DNA from: Tenebrio molitor
Taxonomy: Eukaryota > Arthropoda > Insecta > Coleoptera > Tenebrionidae
Length of the DNA: 64,000 bases
Assembly: GCF_963966145.1 (NCBI RefSeq)
Contig: NC_091048.1
Span: 14,880,001-14,944,000 of the forward strand
Reading direction: 5' to 3'
Below are positions 31,991 through 44,124 of this stretch, piece by piece (the stretch's first letter is position 1; every line of letters begins with the position of its first letter). The position numbers were made by a program, and so were the translations under genes. The notes under the pieces are model-generated. The model did no database searches. It saw only the letters and a list, made by a program, of their open reading frames with translations, and was not told the origin of the DNA.

Positions 31991-32499
31991 GCTATATTCT
32001 ATATATTAACAAAATTATTTTGTCGGATGAGACGGATCCGAGTTGTCCAAACGGTTGCTATGAAAAATCGTCTACGTTAACCAATGAAATAAGCGACAAT
32101 CTTTCGTTGCTAGGTGACGGTTGTTCATTATTAACCATGGCTTAATAATGAAAAATTATTAACCACTAGGAGAGAAATTCTACTTCTGACAGTTATACAT
32201 TGTCATGAACTTCATTGATCATTTATATTTATTAAAAAAACATAGTTTGTTCTGTTTTTTTTTTTAATTTGACATGAAGTTGACATCTAAATTAAAGTAT
32301 TTTTTTAAGTTATTTTTATTTCAACTTCGGAAAGTAGTATCAGCCGGTACTCTTCTGCCAGGATATGGCTCCGCATAAATAATCGAACTACTGCATATGC
32401 GTTTTTTCTACATTCATCGTAAATTAGCAAAAGATCAACTTTTTCGTCATTCGAATACATTTTATGTTTGATAGATGTCATGTAATGACAACTAAAAAT

Positions 32500-32790
32500 T
32501 GTCATTACTCCACTCAGTGGGATAAGTGAGCTTCATTACCCCATTCAGTGGGATAAGTAAGTTATTATTCCACTGAGTGGTGTAATGAAACTGGCGGAAA
32601 TAAATAAGATTTACATTTTTTTTTTAATTCGGGGCGGTCTTAGATAAAATTTTGTACATAACATGTGGGCTAAAGCATATTACAGGAAACTCGTGTGATT
32701 ACAAATGAACTCGGGCTAACGCCCTCGTCATCTGCAATCTTCACACTCGAATCCTGTAATATTGCTTTTATCCCACTAATAGTGTAAGTA
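32500..32790. repeat. Foldback repeat with CACTCAGTGGGATAAG motifs, copy 1
   Basis: Three partly palindromic CACTSAGTGG motifs lie at 32511-32580, then a hairpin made of AAAGCATATTACAGGAAACT and its distal complement, with GAACTCGGGCTAACGCCCTC in the loop. The same block occurs inverted at 54347-54720. Confidence 0.78.
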
Positions 32791-32894
32791 ACTATTAAAT
32801 CCACTACGGTAACATTGCAAGGTAATAATGTACGAATATATCTTTGTTTACATTGTATGGAAATTAAGTCACTTTTGCAAACGGTATTAGCAGA

Positions 32895-33323
32895 ATGGCA
32901 GAGAATAAAAAACTGCGTGAAGAAGTGGCCTTGCTAAAAAATGTACAAAATATTTTCGGCAATGACAACTTAACCTACGCGAACGTGACCAAAACAAATG
33001 TGTTAATGATAAATCCAAAAGAAGAAGTAAAAGGTGCAAACAACAACGGAAATCAAGTGCGTAGGGAAATTAGAAATAAAATCAATCCGGTACAACTTGG
33101 TGTGGGTCTTTCAATGGGAAAAACAACTAAGAAAGGAGCGGTCCTCTTAAATTGTACCACAGAAAAGAACACTGACGAAGTTAGGAATGCAATACAAGCA
33201 AATGTGGGACATGGGTATGAAGTTACAGAACCTAATTCATTCAAAAGCCGAATTAAACTATATTTTATCCATGAAGATGAAAAAGAAATGGAAGATGAAG
33301 TGCTAGGTACAGGTACACTCTAA
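32895..33323 (+). pseudogene. RT-B ORF1-like protein fragment
   Basis: A frame of 142 codons beginning MAENKKLREEVALLKN with a coiled-coil-like start, then KKGAVLLNCTTEKNTDEVRN and a KSRIKLYF segment. This resembles the RNA-binding ORF1 (gag-like) protein of I/Jockey-group retrotransposons, which packages element RNA. No CCHC zinc knuckles follow, and the usual second half plus the ORF2 endonuclease are absent before 33447, so a large internal deletion is likely. It lies on the same strand as, and just upstream of, the RT-B ORF2 remnant. Identification is by pattern only. Confidence 0.6.
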
Positions 33324-34317
33324 AAAAAAGTCAAAAATTTTACACTGACAGTGCGGGAGTTTAATAAACGGTTGTACGTTTATTTATTTTTGAATTAAAT
33401 TAAAAAAAAAATTGTTTAGGTTTATTATGTAAACTAGTTATTACATGTGATACATCGGTTAATTCAGAAAAAAAATCTCTTTTCAAAAATCATAAAATTG
33501 ACCCCTCGCATTAGCGATCATTTGATAATCAAAATAAAAATTAACACAGAAGAAGGAAATAAACATTTTACAAAAGAACATAAAATGAAAAGAGACTACA
33601 AAAGTTATAACAAAGAAATATTTCAGGAAATATTGAACACACAATATATGTGGAATAATTCCATCAGTGACATTAATGTCATGGCAAATGAACTAACGAA
33701 GTCCTTGGAGGAGAGCTTAAATATGTTATGTCGTTGTAGAAAATATACTATAAATGAAAAACATTGTCACAAAGCATGGTTCAACTTAGATATTCAAAAC
33801 GCGATGAAACAAAGACATAATTTGTACAAGTTAGCCATATTAAGTAAATCAGAAGAATCTTGGAATGACTATAGAACGATGAGAAACAATGTAGTTACGA
33901 TGGTACGGCAAGCTAAAAATATCTACTATCAAAATCTTGTTGAAAATCGAAAGGATCAGCCGAAGGAGTTGTGGAAAAAACTGAAAATCCTTCTCCCAGG
34001 AAATACTGATCAGCCTTCCGAAGCAAGCTTTGAAGGTACCACATACGAGGATCCAACAAAAATTAGTGAGAAATTTAATATTTACTTCATAGACAGCATA
34101 ATAGAATATTGTCGACATCTTGAAATGTAAACCCACTGCAGTACTGAATAACAATCACGAAATTAGTGAAATGAACACATTTATATTAATAGATACCTAT
34201 GAGGGATCTTAAAAGTGCGCTTGCAATAATGAAAAATACAGAGGAGGTGAAAGTGGTATTACAACATTGATACTCAAGGATAGTGCAGAAGTAATTGCAG
34301 ATAGATTTATAGACTTA

Positions 34318-34479
34318 GGGCCAGTTTAAAGAAAGAGAATTAAATATTTAATTCGAATTAAATTTTAATGCGCGATTAACCCATGAATCCGAAACTTCGA
34401 TTGGTTCAATCTGATCACGTGTTCAGTTAATCTCACATTTGATTACGATTAACTTAATTTCGCTTCTGTAAACTGGCCC
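34318..34479. mobile_element. PIF/Harbinger-like MITE, copy 2
   Basis: 162 bp, near-identical to 11378-11539. TTA duplications at 34315-34317 and 34480-34482 are clean. It breaks the RT-B ORF2. Confidence 0.9.
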
Positions 34480-35506
34480 TTAATCAACTGTTCCTTAACA
34501 TATGGAAAGTTCACCGAAAAATGGAAAACATCTGTAATCATCCCGGTTCAAACAGTTTCAAAGACTAAGAAATGTGAAGAATTTAGACCGATAAATACAG
34601 TGCCAGTATATGAAAAGCTATTGGAAATAGTGGTAAAAAACAGATTACACTTCATTGCAATGTAAACAATTTAATCGCTAGTGAACAATCGGGTTTTCGA
34701 AATGACCATTCTTATGAAACAGCCATAATTAGTATTTGTGATAAATGGTTTAGTGAAATAGAAAATAAAAACATTGTGGTAGCAGTATTTTTGGACTTAA
34801 AAAGAGCGTTCGAAACAATAGATCGCCAGATCTTAATAGAGAAGCTTCAATGTCAACACAACATAACAGGAACAGTCTGTTCAACAGTCTTAGAATGGTT
34901 TAAGTCGTACTTATCGAACAGACAACAAAAAGTTAAATATGGTGACATACTATCTGATGATATATTGGTTGAATACGGGGTACCTCAGAGTACAGTCTTA
35001 GGGCCATTATTGTTTAATCTGTATGTTAATGATATTGTTAAGCATGTCAAATATTGTAACATTAGTATGTTTGCTGATGACACTATGCTGTACAAGTCTG
35101 GGAAAAATATTGAAAACATCATAACAGAAATTAATGAAGACTTAATGAGTATCTATCATTATCTATGTAGCAATAGCCTTAGTGTCAATGTAAACAAGTC
35201 TAAGTATATTATATTTCAAAACAGATATTCCCAGTCTGAAATCAATAACATAGGCATGAGAGTACAAATAAATAAAATTGTCTTAGAGCGGGTTAATGAG
35301 ATTAAGTATTTAGGTGTTATATTCGATAATAAATTATCGTTCCATAGTCATACACAATATGTTTTAAATAAAATGTCACAAAAAGTTTATCTATTAAGTA
35401 GAATTGGTAAAAATTTGAACATGTATACCAGACGCCTATTATATACAACAATTGTTTCACCACATTTGAATTACTGTTCATCAGTATTATTTATGTTACC
35501 GACATA

Positions 35507-36234
35507 CAGAGTGTCCCCAAAAAAGAAGACGAGTCCATAACTCCGTTATTTATCGGAAGATTTTAATTATCTGTACACCAAATTAAATGGTTGTTAATAG
35601 GCTACAAAATGGCCTAATAAATTCAAGTATAACCCCATGGGCTTCAAGGGTAAACTGTCAAAATATTTTTTTTCAAATGGGATTATATATATTTTTTTAA
35701 TAATTCTGATAGAGATTTTTATTCTGAAAACAACAATGTATCACAAGTATACACTTAAATACCAAACATTCACAAAAAAAATGTAAAAAAAACGCTACTA
35801 TCGTCTATGTTCCATTTTGCGCTAAACATTGGCGGCATATCTGCGCAATCCCACATGTCATTATTTGTCATTTGTTTCTCCAACTACCTTAATTTGGTTA
35901 TTACATTGTAATGCAATGCATTTTGATAGCTTCTCGCTTGGTGTTCGTCATTTGTTTCAAAAGTTAGTGTTATTTTTTTTATGTGAAGTTACACTTGTGA
36001 CACATTGTTGCTTTCAGAATTAAAATCTCTATCAGAATTACTAAAAAAAAGTATGTAATCCCATTTGAAAAAAAATATTTTGACAGTTAAGTTTTGAAGC
36101 CCTTGAACGTGAACGTGAATTTATTGAGCCGTTTTGTAGCCTATTAACAACCATTTAATTTGGTGTACAGATAATTAAAATCCTCCGATAAATAAGGGAG
36201 CTATGGACTCGTCTTTTTTTTTTGGGACACCCTG
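35507..36234. mobile_element. TA-target TIR element inside RT-B
   Basis: Ends CAGAGTGTCCCCAAAAAAGA and CAGGGTGTCCCAAAAAAAAA (complement), followed by GACGAGTCCATA on both arms. TA at 35505-35506 and 36235-36236. 728 bp; almost the same sequence is at 59646-60370. Excision at TA would return the RT-B frame exactly. No transposase. Confidence 0.9.
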
Positions 36235-36699
36235 TATAAAGTACATGAAATACAAATAGTGCAAAATAGGGCAATGCGCAATATTCTATGTTGCAGTAGA
36301 TATACACCGATTAATCTAATGCTCAAGATTTTGAAATTTTTATCTGTGAAGCAAACACTTATCTTTAATACCCTTATAACTGTGTTCAAAATTAGTATAA
36401 AGAAAACACCACGTTATTTCTATTTGCATGACAAAATTAATTATGTAAAGGAACGGCAACAATACAATTTAAGAAACTGTGAAGATTTTGATTTACAATT
36501 CTGTAAATTTAATCCTAAGTGCAATGGTCTATACCATCAGGGACTTATGTTATTTAATCAGTTACCAATAGACATCAAGGCATGTAATGATTTGTCAAAT
36601 TTTAAGCGTATGTTGAGAGTGTACATTATTGATAATTATTGATATTATGTATAGCGGATGTATTTTTTTTTCTATTTTGTATAGTATTTTAATACTTAT

Positions 36700-37107
36700 C
36701 TATGTACAATCGCGGCCATCCAAAAGTGAACGATATCTTGCGAAAATTTCCGTATTTTTCGTTAGATTAAATTAGGCTTTGTTCATTGGCGTTCGTGCAG
36801 CAGGAAGATGCAAGACTTACTGCAATGTAATTCCTTCGCCACAGCAGCCAACGACCAATTTTCTTCTTGCTTTGGAATAGCCCTAGGGGTCTGAATCGGA
36901 GTGAGATGTCGTGGCATTTAAAAAAATAGTTTCAAACATTTTTTTAACGCTAGTGTCAAACTGTGACTACCGTTAATAATAATAGATAATAAAAATAATT
37001 GATTTTTTTGTCGGAACCGTTTTTTGCATATTTTTTTCATGTACATTTAAACATCCTGGATAAGGTTGTAAGTAGTTTGTACGCCAATTTTGGGACACCT
37101 CTATATA
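36700..37107. mobile_element. Fragments of two MITE families
   Basis: ACAATCGCGGCCATCCAAAAGTG-type sequence near 36706 resembles one end of 56027-56258. 36960-37107 matches 44460-44609 (TTGATTTTTTTGTCGGAA, TTTAAACATCCTGGATAAGG, TAGTTTGTACGCCA). Each lacks its opposite arm. Confidence 0.6.
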
Positions 37108-37112
37108 CGCCG

Positions 37113-37885
37113 TGCCAAAACCAAATAACCACCACCTGTTGAATTAAGTTGGTGAAAACAAAACTCCACCAAGTGTGTAAGGGCAATTTTGATATTACTA
37201 GAATGCTAGACCAATCAAATCTAAGTGCACAACGTTGCCGGTTGATTTTTTTGGGTAGAATGCAGTGTTGGCAGGGTTGGCATGTTTAAAACATTATGTT
37301 TTAATCTTCAGTTTAAAACAGTGTTTTAAACATGTTGTATAAAAAACACACGTTTGTTTAAAACTGTTTTAAACATGTTTTTTAATCCATGTGTTTTAAA
37401 ACAAAAAAAATACAAGAATTCAACTTTTTTTAGTCACGTTTATTTATTCATTTATTCAGATTATTCACATTTCCAATATAAATTGGTTCTTTTTTGATAT
37501 GAGAGGTCCACGAGTGCCAAAAAAACCCCAATTTACACACGAACTCGTTAAATAAACTACTATTATACCACTAGAGGATAACACGAGAAAATAATAAGAA
37601 ATCTAAATTTCGGTAATTTCGCAGTTTGCATTCAATACAACTGCGCAGTGCGCATGCCCAGTGGTCGAGCGTAAAAGTACAGCAACATAATAAAGATTTC
37701 AACCGGTTTAATGCTGTTTTATTCGTGTTTAAAATTGTTTAAAGCATGTTTTTTTTAAACCAAGTTTAAAACATGTTTTAAACAAAAAAATTGTTTAAAA
37801 TAAAAAAAAACTGTATGTTTTGTTTTAAATAAAAAAACCATGTTTTTTGCCAACCCTGAGTGTTGGTGGTTATTTGGTTTTGGTA
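37113..37885. mobile_element. TIR element hosting a hAT-type insertion
   Basis: Inverted ends CCAAAACCAAATAACCACCA. Outside the nested element (37272-37858) only about 185 bp remain. Precise outer termini are uncertain. Confidence 0.65.
37272..37858. mobile_element. hAT-type non-autonomous element with perfect 8-bp duplication
   Basis: Ends CAGGGTTGGC and GCCAACCCTG. AGTGTTGG at 37264-37271 is repeated at 37859-37866. An 8-bp duplication and CAGGG..GGC ends are hallmarks of hAT. The interior is made of TTTAAAACATGTTTTAAAC-type strings plus a foreign fragment of family H at about 37500-37575. Confidence 0.88.
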
Positions 37886-37968
37886 AAGACTATACAGCTT
37901 TTTTCGGAAATGGCTAAACACAAACAAGAGATTAATATTTAATATTTAATGCATGAACAAAAATTATA

Positions 37969-39214
37969 CCGTGTGATTCAGATTGGTATTCGCGCCCCTA
38001 TATCTTTTTTATTTTAAGAAAGAAGTATAGCAAACCATATATATTTGTAAATCGCTTATGAAACTACAATAGATGACGTTATCAAATCTTCTCTACGATG
38101 ACACATGTCAAAGTTAAGACAGTCAACTTTTTTTTTTAAATAGTACATTATACATTTCTTAGTCTATTCTTGTAAAGCTTTTTTTTATACATTTGAATGT
38201 GTTAAAAAAGTTGACACTTGCAATAGGAAAAAATCGAGAAAAAAAAAAATATGATTTAATTTATTCGAAAGTGTTATTTTCTAAAAAGAGCTAGTTAGCC
38301 ATGGAGACAATTGAATTTTAACATTAATAGCGTCAATTATTAAAGTACCTATATTTAAATAAATAGCTAAGTTATAACCTACATTTAAATAAATAACTAT
38401 GATATAACATCTGACTTCGAAACCTAACTTCTTCCTGACTATACCGCTTTGAATGCATACACGATGAAAATATGTACCTAGTTGAATTTTGATAGTGCAT
38501 GAATGACATGATGAGTCTTGGGAATTGTATTCGAATTATTCGAATATTTGAATAGGTGACTATGTAAAATTCGAATAAGTGTAAATTCTAATATTCGAAT
38601 AAAGTAAATTCAGGATGGATCGGGTATTTCACTGTCAAATAATTTTATTTTTTGGCTATGTAATTCTTAAAATAGTGAGATGCAGGGAACCAACATAACG
38701 CGAATTTAGCATAGTAAATTCAGTATGGATTTGGTACTTCGTCCGAGTCTCAGTTTTCTGGCCGAGGCGCACCCGAGGCTTGAAAACAAACAAGGTCAAA
38801 TCATTTTATTTTTTGGCTACGTGGTTGTCTTGTAAATAGTGACTTGCAGGGAACCAACATAATGCGAATTTACAAATGTTTGGCTTACTAGCTCTTTTTA
38901 GAAAATAACGCTTTCGAATAAATTACATTATTTTTTATTATTTTTCCCGATTTTTTTCTGACTAAGTGTCAACTTTTTTTGACACATTCAAATGTAGAAA
39001 AAAAAGATTTACAAGAATAGGCTAAGAAATGTATAGCGTACTATTTAAAAAAAAAGTTGACTATCTTAACTTTGACATATGTCATCGTAGAGAAGATTTG
39101 ACAACATCATCTATTGTAGTTTCACAAGCGATTTACAAATATATATGGTTTGCTATACTTTTTTCTTAAAACAAAAAAGATGTAGGGCCGCGAATACCAA
39201 ACTGAATCACCTGG
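37969..39214. mobile_element. Large foldback element, long arms
   Basis: TIRs CGTGTGATTCAGATTGGTAT and the imperfect complement, next to TA. Arms of about 330 bp (37969-38300 and 38880-39214) mirror each other, including CAAATCTTCTCTACGATGAC and GTTATTTTCTAAAAAGAGC. The centre has two direct copies of a TTGCAGGGAACCAACATAA block (near 38690 and 38845) and ATTCGAAT clusters. Non-coding. Confidence 0.82.
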
Positions 39215-40006
39215 TATATCATTTTCGATGTTTGTAATGTCACTTAAAGTGTTATGCTAGATTCTTGAGGCACGCACTCACTTCACAAATTCAAAAAAAT
39301 CAACAAAAAATCGCAACGGAACAGATCAAAACCTAGGATCAAAACAGCAATACGATCAAAATTAATAATTTTTAAAACCAGAGAAACGCTAACCAAAGCT
39401 CTGAAGATGAAAAATCGCAAATCTAAATGCTTAAACCACTTGACAGCACTGACAGTTTCAAATTTGGAATGTCATATATATAATTTATTTTTCGCGTGGT
39501 GAGAATCAGTGGCGCGAATGTTTCAAGATATTACCAACACAATCTATGATACTTCGTTAATATTTCAATGTTATGGTTTGGGGATTTCGTTATCTAAGGA
39601 TATTTAAAAAACTGCATTCTATCAGTGGACGCAGTCTGTCTACTCGTTTGAGAAATATGTGTATTTAGTTGCATGGGGACGATGTTAGACCCATTATTAT
39701 TCGTGAATGCATATACCTGTATAGTTATTTTAATCTCGAAAACGAAAAGAATTTTGTTATAAAATTGTATTCTTCCTCTATCTATTGTCACTGATTGTCG
39801 GGTTTGTGTTTGTATGAGCATTTCAAAAACACCCCCTATACATATTTAATTAAAAATAAAAAGTAAAGTACAAAATTTGTAAAATATAATGTATACCACG
39901 ATCAAGCAACACTTTCTTTAAAACTTTAAAGTCCGGTTTGTCCGGTACAAACCGAACACTTCTCGGGCGTCTCGCCACCCGTCCGAAGGCAGGTACTAAG
40001 GGTAGC
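39215..40006. other. No recognisable feature
   Basis: AT-rich, short ORFs only. Around 39925-39995 it is GC-richer (CCGGTTTGTCCGGTACAAAC) with no recognised function. Confidence 0.45.
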
Positions 40007-40008
40007 TA

Positions 40009-41541
40009 CACTCACCGGCACAAAATTCGATCCATGTGTATTATTTGAATTAAATTTTTAATTAAGTTTTATTTTATTTACCATATTTTATTTTTGGTTA
40101 ATTGATGAGTTTAGAAGGATTGTAAATCAATTTTAACGTAATTAAACCAAAACTCACATTATATTTCTCTAATAACGAAAATAATATAAAACCTCTTAAA
40201 AATTTAACACGAGATGTAATAAACTAAAAACTGATTATGGTATATTGCCTCCTCTAGGTTGGGTTACAATTTCCATTCGTCTTGGCATTCCTTCAAAAAG
40301 GTCCTGAATGACAGCTTGGTCTATTTCTTGCCATTCTTGAATGACTGCTGCACTTAGGTCTCTCAAGTTTGCAGGAGCAGGAGTTCGGACTTTAACTCGT
40401 CTTCCGACCATGTCCCAAACATGTTCGATTGGATTAAGATCGGGACTTCTTGCAGGCCAAATCATATGATGGATTTCAACTGTGTCCAAGTACTCATTTA
40501 CGATTTGAGCAATGTGTGGACGGGCATTATCGTGCATTAGAATGGAGTCATTACCAATAAATGGGGCAAAGGGCACAACATGTGGTTCCAGAATGTCCCT
40601 AATGTACCTGTTTGCTGTCATTGCCCCTCCATTTACCACCACTAATTCGGTGCGAGCTTCCATACTAATGCCACCCCATACCATAATTGAACCACTATCA
40701 AAACTGATCCCTGGCACAAAATTGCACTGAGCAACCCTTTCGCAAGTTCTACGCCATATTCTTTGACGGCCATCTGGAGATCTGAGGCAAAATCTTGACT
40801 CGTCAGTGAAAAGAATTCGCCCCCATTCTGCAATTCCCCAGTTTCGGTGTTCGTGAGCAATGAGAAGCCTCGATACTCGATGTTCCCTGGTCAACAGTAG
40901 GCAATGTGCGAGTGTTCTTGCACTTAAACCGTGTTCCTCTAACCTTCTTCTTACGGTTCATTCACTTACTGCAACACCCCGTACTTCCTGCAGTTCGTTC
41001 CGTGCTCTAACTGCAGTAGTGTCCCTGTTTCTCAGGATTGTTAAAGTAAGAAAGTGATCATCCCGGGCAGTTGTAGACCTTTTTCTTCCTGACCCAACTC
41101 TTCTGGTATAGCATTTGGCTTCTGGAAATCGTTTAACAGCTCTTTGGATACTACATCTTGAAACACCAAGAACGCGAGCCACATAATACTAGGACCGTCC
41201 ATCTTGAATTAAAGCAATAGCTCTGGCAGTATCGGATGGAGTTAAACCCATATTTTAGTTTTACGAATACTAATTTACTTGTTATCAACACAGTCGCGAA
41301 CAGTGCTGCACAAAGAATGGAAAAAAATACGAAAGAACAATATGTAGAAAATCCTCAAAAACTGTTAAAATTCATTCAGACTTGGAATATAACATTTTTT
41401 TGCTTGTCTTCAATGAAAACGTAGCTTAGCACTGTTTACACTTGATATATCAAATATACAACGTACATTTGATATGATGTTCTCATAAAAAAAAAGATTT
41501 GATAAAAATATTAGATGGATCGAATTTTATGCCGGTGAGTG
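40009..41541 (-). mobile_element. Tc1-type transposon, complete with both ends
   Basis: TIRs of 27 bp, CACTCACCGGCACAAAATTC then GATCCAT, with one mismatch between arms, flanked by TA at 40007-40008 and 41542-41543. 1533 bp, a typical Tc1 length. The transposase (40235-41251, minus) occupies most of it and carries two stop codons. Confidence 0.93.
40235..41251 (-). pseudogene. Tc1 family DD34E transposase, two nonsense codons
   Basis: Cut-and-paste transposase acting on TIR DNA in the nucleus. The frame of 338 codons runs from the ATG at 41251 (MGLTPSDTARAIALIQDGRS) to the stop at 40235, the normal family length. The N-terminal half has two helix-turn-helix segments (VARVLGVSRCSIQRAVKRF) and a GRKRSTTARDD linker. 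The catalytic triad is present: LFTDESRF, LMHDNARPH and SPDLNPIEHVWD, with 34 residues between the second D and E. The stops are TAG at 41189-41191 and TGA at 40958-40960, both where glutamine/arginine is expected, each explicable by one C-to-T change. No frameshift seen. It is probably a young, inactivated copy. Confidence 0.93.
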
Positions 41542-41660
41542 TATATAAGTGAAAGTGTAGATTATGTAAGGGAGTTCTTGTAGAGTTCTTGTTGCAAGTG
41601 AGATCTAACAGACATCTCAGAGGCAGTCGCGTCAGCTACCTGACCACCCTCAACTCCGTG

Positions 41661-42041
41661 TAGAGTGCATTTCAACGAGAGGTACACAGGCGTGGCTACC
41701 GAGATGCGCCAGATGTAGGGGAAGGGCGACCCAAAACCGAGTGCATTGGCGTAGTCCAGTTTTATTTTTGTTTTTACTTTCACAACACAGGAAATATCAG
41801 ATTTTCACAACCGGGATTAGAAATCAAGTTGTATGACATAAAAGAGAAGACGGTGAAGAACAATAACCTAGCTGTGATTTGCGACAAAATGGCGAAAAAT
41901 CAGCTGTTGAAATGAAATTAGAAAATTCCCTGGAAAGTACAAACTAACGCCGCTACTGTCTAGGTAAGCCACACCACCGTAGACCGAAACAGATTTCTGC
42001 GCAAGTTTATAGACGTGTACCTCTCGTTGAAACGCACTCTA
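41661..42041. mobile_element. MITE
   Basis: TIRs TAGAGTGCATTTCAACGAGA followed by GGTACAC, with an imperfect complement on the right (GTGTACCTCTCGTTGAAACG). About 380 bp, no transposase. Confidence 0.75.
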
Positions 42042-42456
42042 ACAATACAGTTCACAAATAAAATTGTTAAAATCAATCAGTGTATTAATGAAACAAAAAG
42101 GTCCTTCGAGCATTAAAAAATATAGTCGGTCTAAAGCCGATTAAACACGGTTTCTGAAAACAATTTTGTATTATACCTGATCCATAATTCCTGTTTTTGA
42201 CACTAAAATGCGTGCAAAAAAGGGCCTTTAAAACACTAAAGCTTTAAGGGTTGCTTAGGTAACAACAAATTCACCTACATTTTGAACAATGATAAATAGA
42301 CATTTGTACACAATTTATGATAGCAACGAAACAACAACAATTGACCATTTCTATATCAACGATTAATGACACAGATTAGTTCGGAAAAGGTATTTCAATT
42401 TACTTTTTTTGTTATAATTTTCAGATTGTAGTGCAGGTATAATAAAAAGTAGCGTA

Positions 42457-42530
42457 CGATACACGTTTATAAGGGGCTTTAAAGCACTTGCGTGTGCGCG
42501 TGCTTTAAAGGATTCCTTTTAAACGTGTAT
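42457..42530. repeat. Foldback hairpin, GTGCGCG loop
   Basis: Nested stems GATACACGTTTA/TAAACGTGTATC and GCTTTAAAGCAC/GTGCTTTAAAG enclose TTGCGTGTGCGC. Outer AT-rich flanks (TATAATAAAA and ATAATATACTATTA) resemble those at 23672 and 58585. Confidence 0.65.
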
Positions 42531-42545
42531 CATAATATACTATTA

Positions 42546-44122
42546 TTGGGCCAGTTAGTTAACTCTCCGATAAATACAAAAATCATATAATGTGATTGGT
42601 AACTTTCTAGCGTTTCCATAACAACACTTGATTTAACGGGACTTTTATTTTTTGGGCCGTTTTAGAAACCGGGCATTAATTGCAAATTCAGGTAATTAAA
42701 AAATATATTTTCATTTGTAAGTACAGTAAATTGTGAGACTTCGTATCTACACGACTAAAATGCGTTGGGAACTCCGAAACCGGGTCAGAGTATCTTTTAA
42801 TTTTAAAAACTACAAAACATAATTTGTGGGGTGGGTTATTTCGGGGTGTGAACAGCAAGGAGTGGTGGATACTTAACGTTAACAGATTTCTTGCCAACAG
42901 GTGAACATAACTTTAAGTAGGAATGTCAACATTGCGTGACTATGATGTAAATGTTTACTTTACCATAGTAAGACACGTTGTGCAAAATTTAGATATGAGA
43001 CGATCTGGGATAGAGTGTATCATCTCAAAGGACCCTTAAAAATTTGGTATTCACATTGTTTTCCGTCATATGTCACTGCGTTGCTTATCTAATACATATT
43101 CCTAGTGTAAAACAACCAAAATGAAAATTCTTCTATTCGGACATTTACATTGCAAGCACGCAAATAGCTCACACGCTTTTCGCATTTTTCGCACTGGGCC
43201 GTCAAGATGACCGATTAGAATTATGGTTAATGTAAGGACACATCAAGAATGTAACAACTATGTTATACTACATTGCCTTTCACAACTCGCCAACTCAGTC
43301 CCAAAAAGATCGTGAATGCCTAATAGCTGGCCATACACACACAGGTTGATCTTTCGCTTATAACAGCCCCATATAAGTATGTCGATTTTATCTGCAGGCA
43401 CTAAAACAGTTTTCGCCTACTATCACAAAATAAAAGTATGTACTTAAAAAAACTTGCAAAATTAATCTGCCACATGAAAAATTGCTTATAATGCGCAAGT
43501 AACGACGGATTTATCCGCGGATCAAACCAGATCTGTGGAATTTCGACTTGACAAAAGTTTTGTACCACAAGACCAGTGTTTTCTAGCGTTAAGAATTGTT
43601 AAATGTTATTATAAGAGATGTAGGATAATGTTCAGCAATAAGAAAAAGCTAGGTCTTGTGTGTGGGTTAAAAACTATTTACTTAAAAACCGAACACTGCT
43701 CCCAAGTTGTTACATTTTTTAAATAATTGAACGCATTAGGAACAATAATCGTAAAATTGTAATTGAAATGAAACATACATATTTGTAGGGCAGTTCTGGG
43801 TAAATTCTTATTAACTAAATTAATGACGGAATTGACAACAATGCGAACATTTAAAAACGAAACGTCATATGACAGAACCTGACGCCAATCTAACAAAAAA
43901 ATATCGCGGCCTCCTGCGTGTTTAAAATAATCGTGAACGGCATATAGTTTAAACTATTAGGTTATGCGTTATGTCACCTTGTGGCATATTAAATGTTTCA
44001 CTTTGGCTAACTATGTTTCTTATTTTAAAAAATAAACAATTTCCACCAAGATATCTGTGCAATGTATTATATGTTGCCTATTGCTAAACCGTAAGGCGGG
44101 AAGAGATAAAATGGGCACCCTG
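42546..44122. other. Mostly no recognisable feature
   Basis: AT-rich with no supported exon. A one-ended copy of the 2224-2456 family (CCCAAAAAGATCGTGAATGC) lies at about 43300-43325. Short ORFs near 43535 and 43678 overlap on opposite strands and look random. Confidence 0.45.
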
Positions 44123-44124
44123 TA

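Larger units (their letters stand above)
33447..36642 (+). pseudogene. RT-B: non-LTR ORF2 (end of APE nuclease and reverse transcriptase), interrupted
   Basis: Begins within the apurinic-type endonuclease at its RISDHLIIKI (SDH) motif. A pre-RT segment follows (to 34130), then FRPINTVPVYEKLLE near 34580, VAVFLDLKRAFETIDRQ at 34776, YGVPQSTVLGPLLFNLYVND and the catalytic FADDTMLY near 35070. After an insertion at 35507-36234, the C-terminal region continues (IQIVQNRAMRNILCCSRYTP) and ends at a stop at 36640. A MITE at 34318-34479, a frameshift near 34665 and earlier stops also disable it. The usual Q-G after VP is Q-S here. Jockey/CR1 group. Confidence 0.87.
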
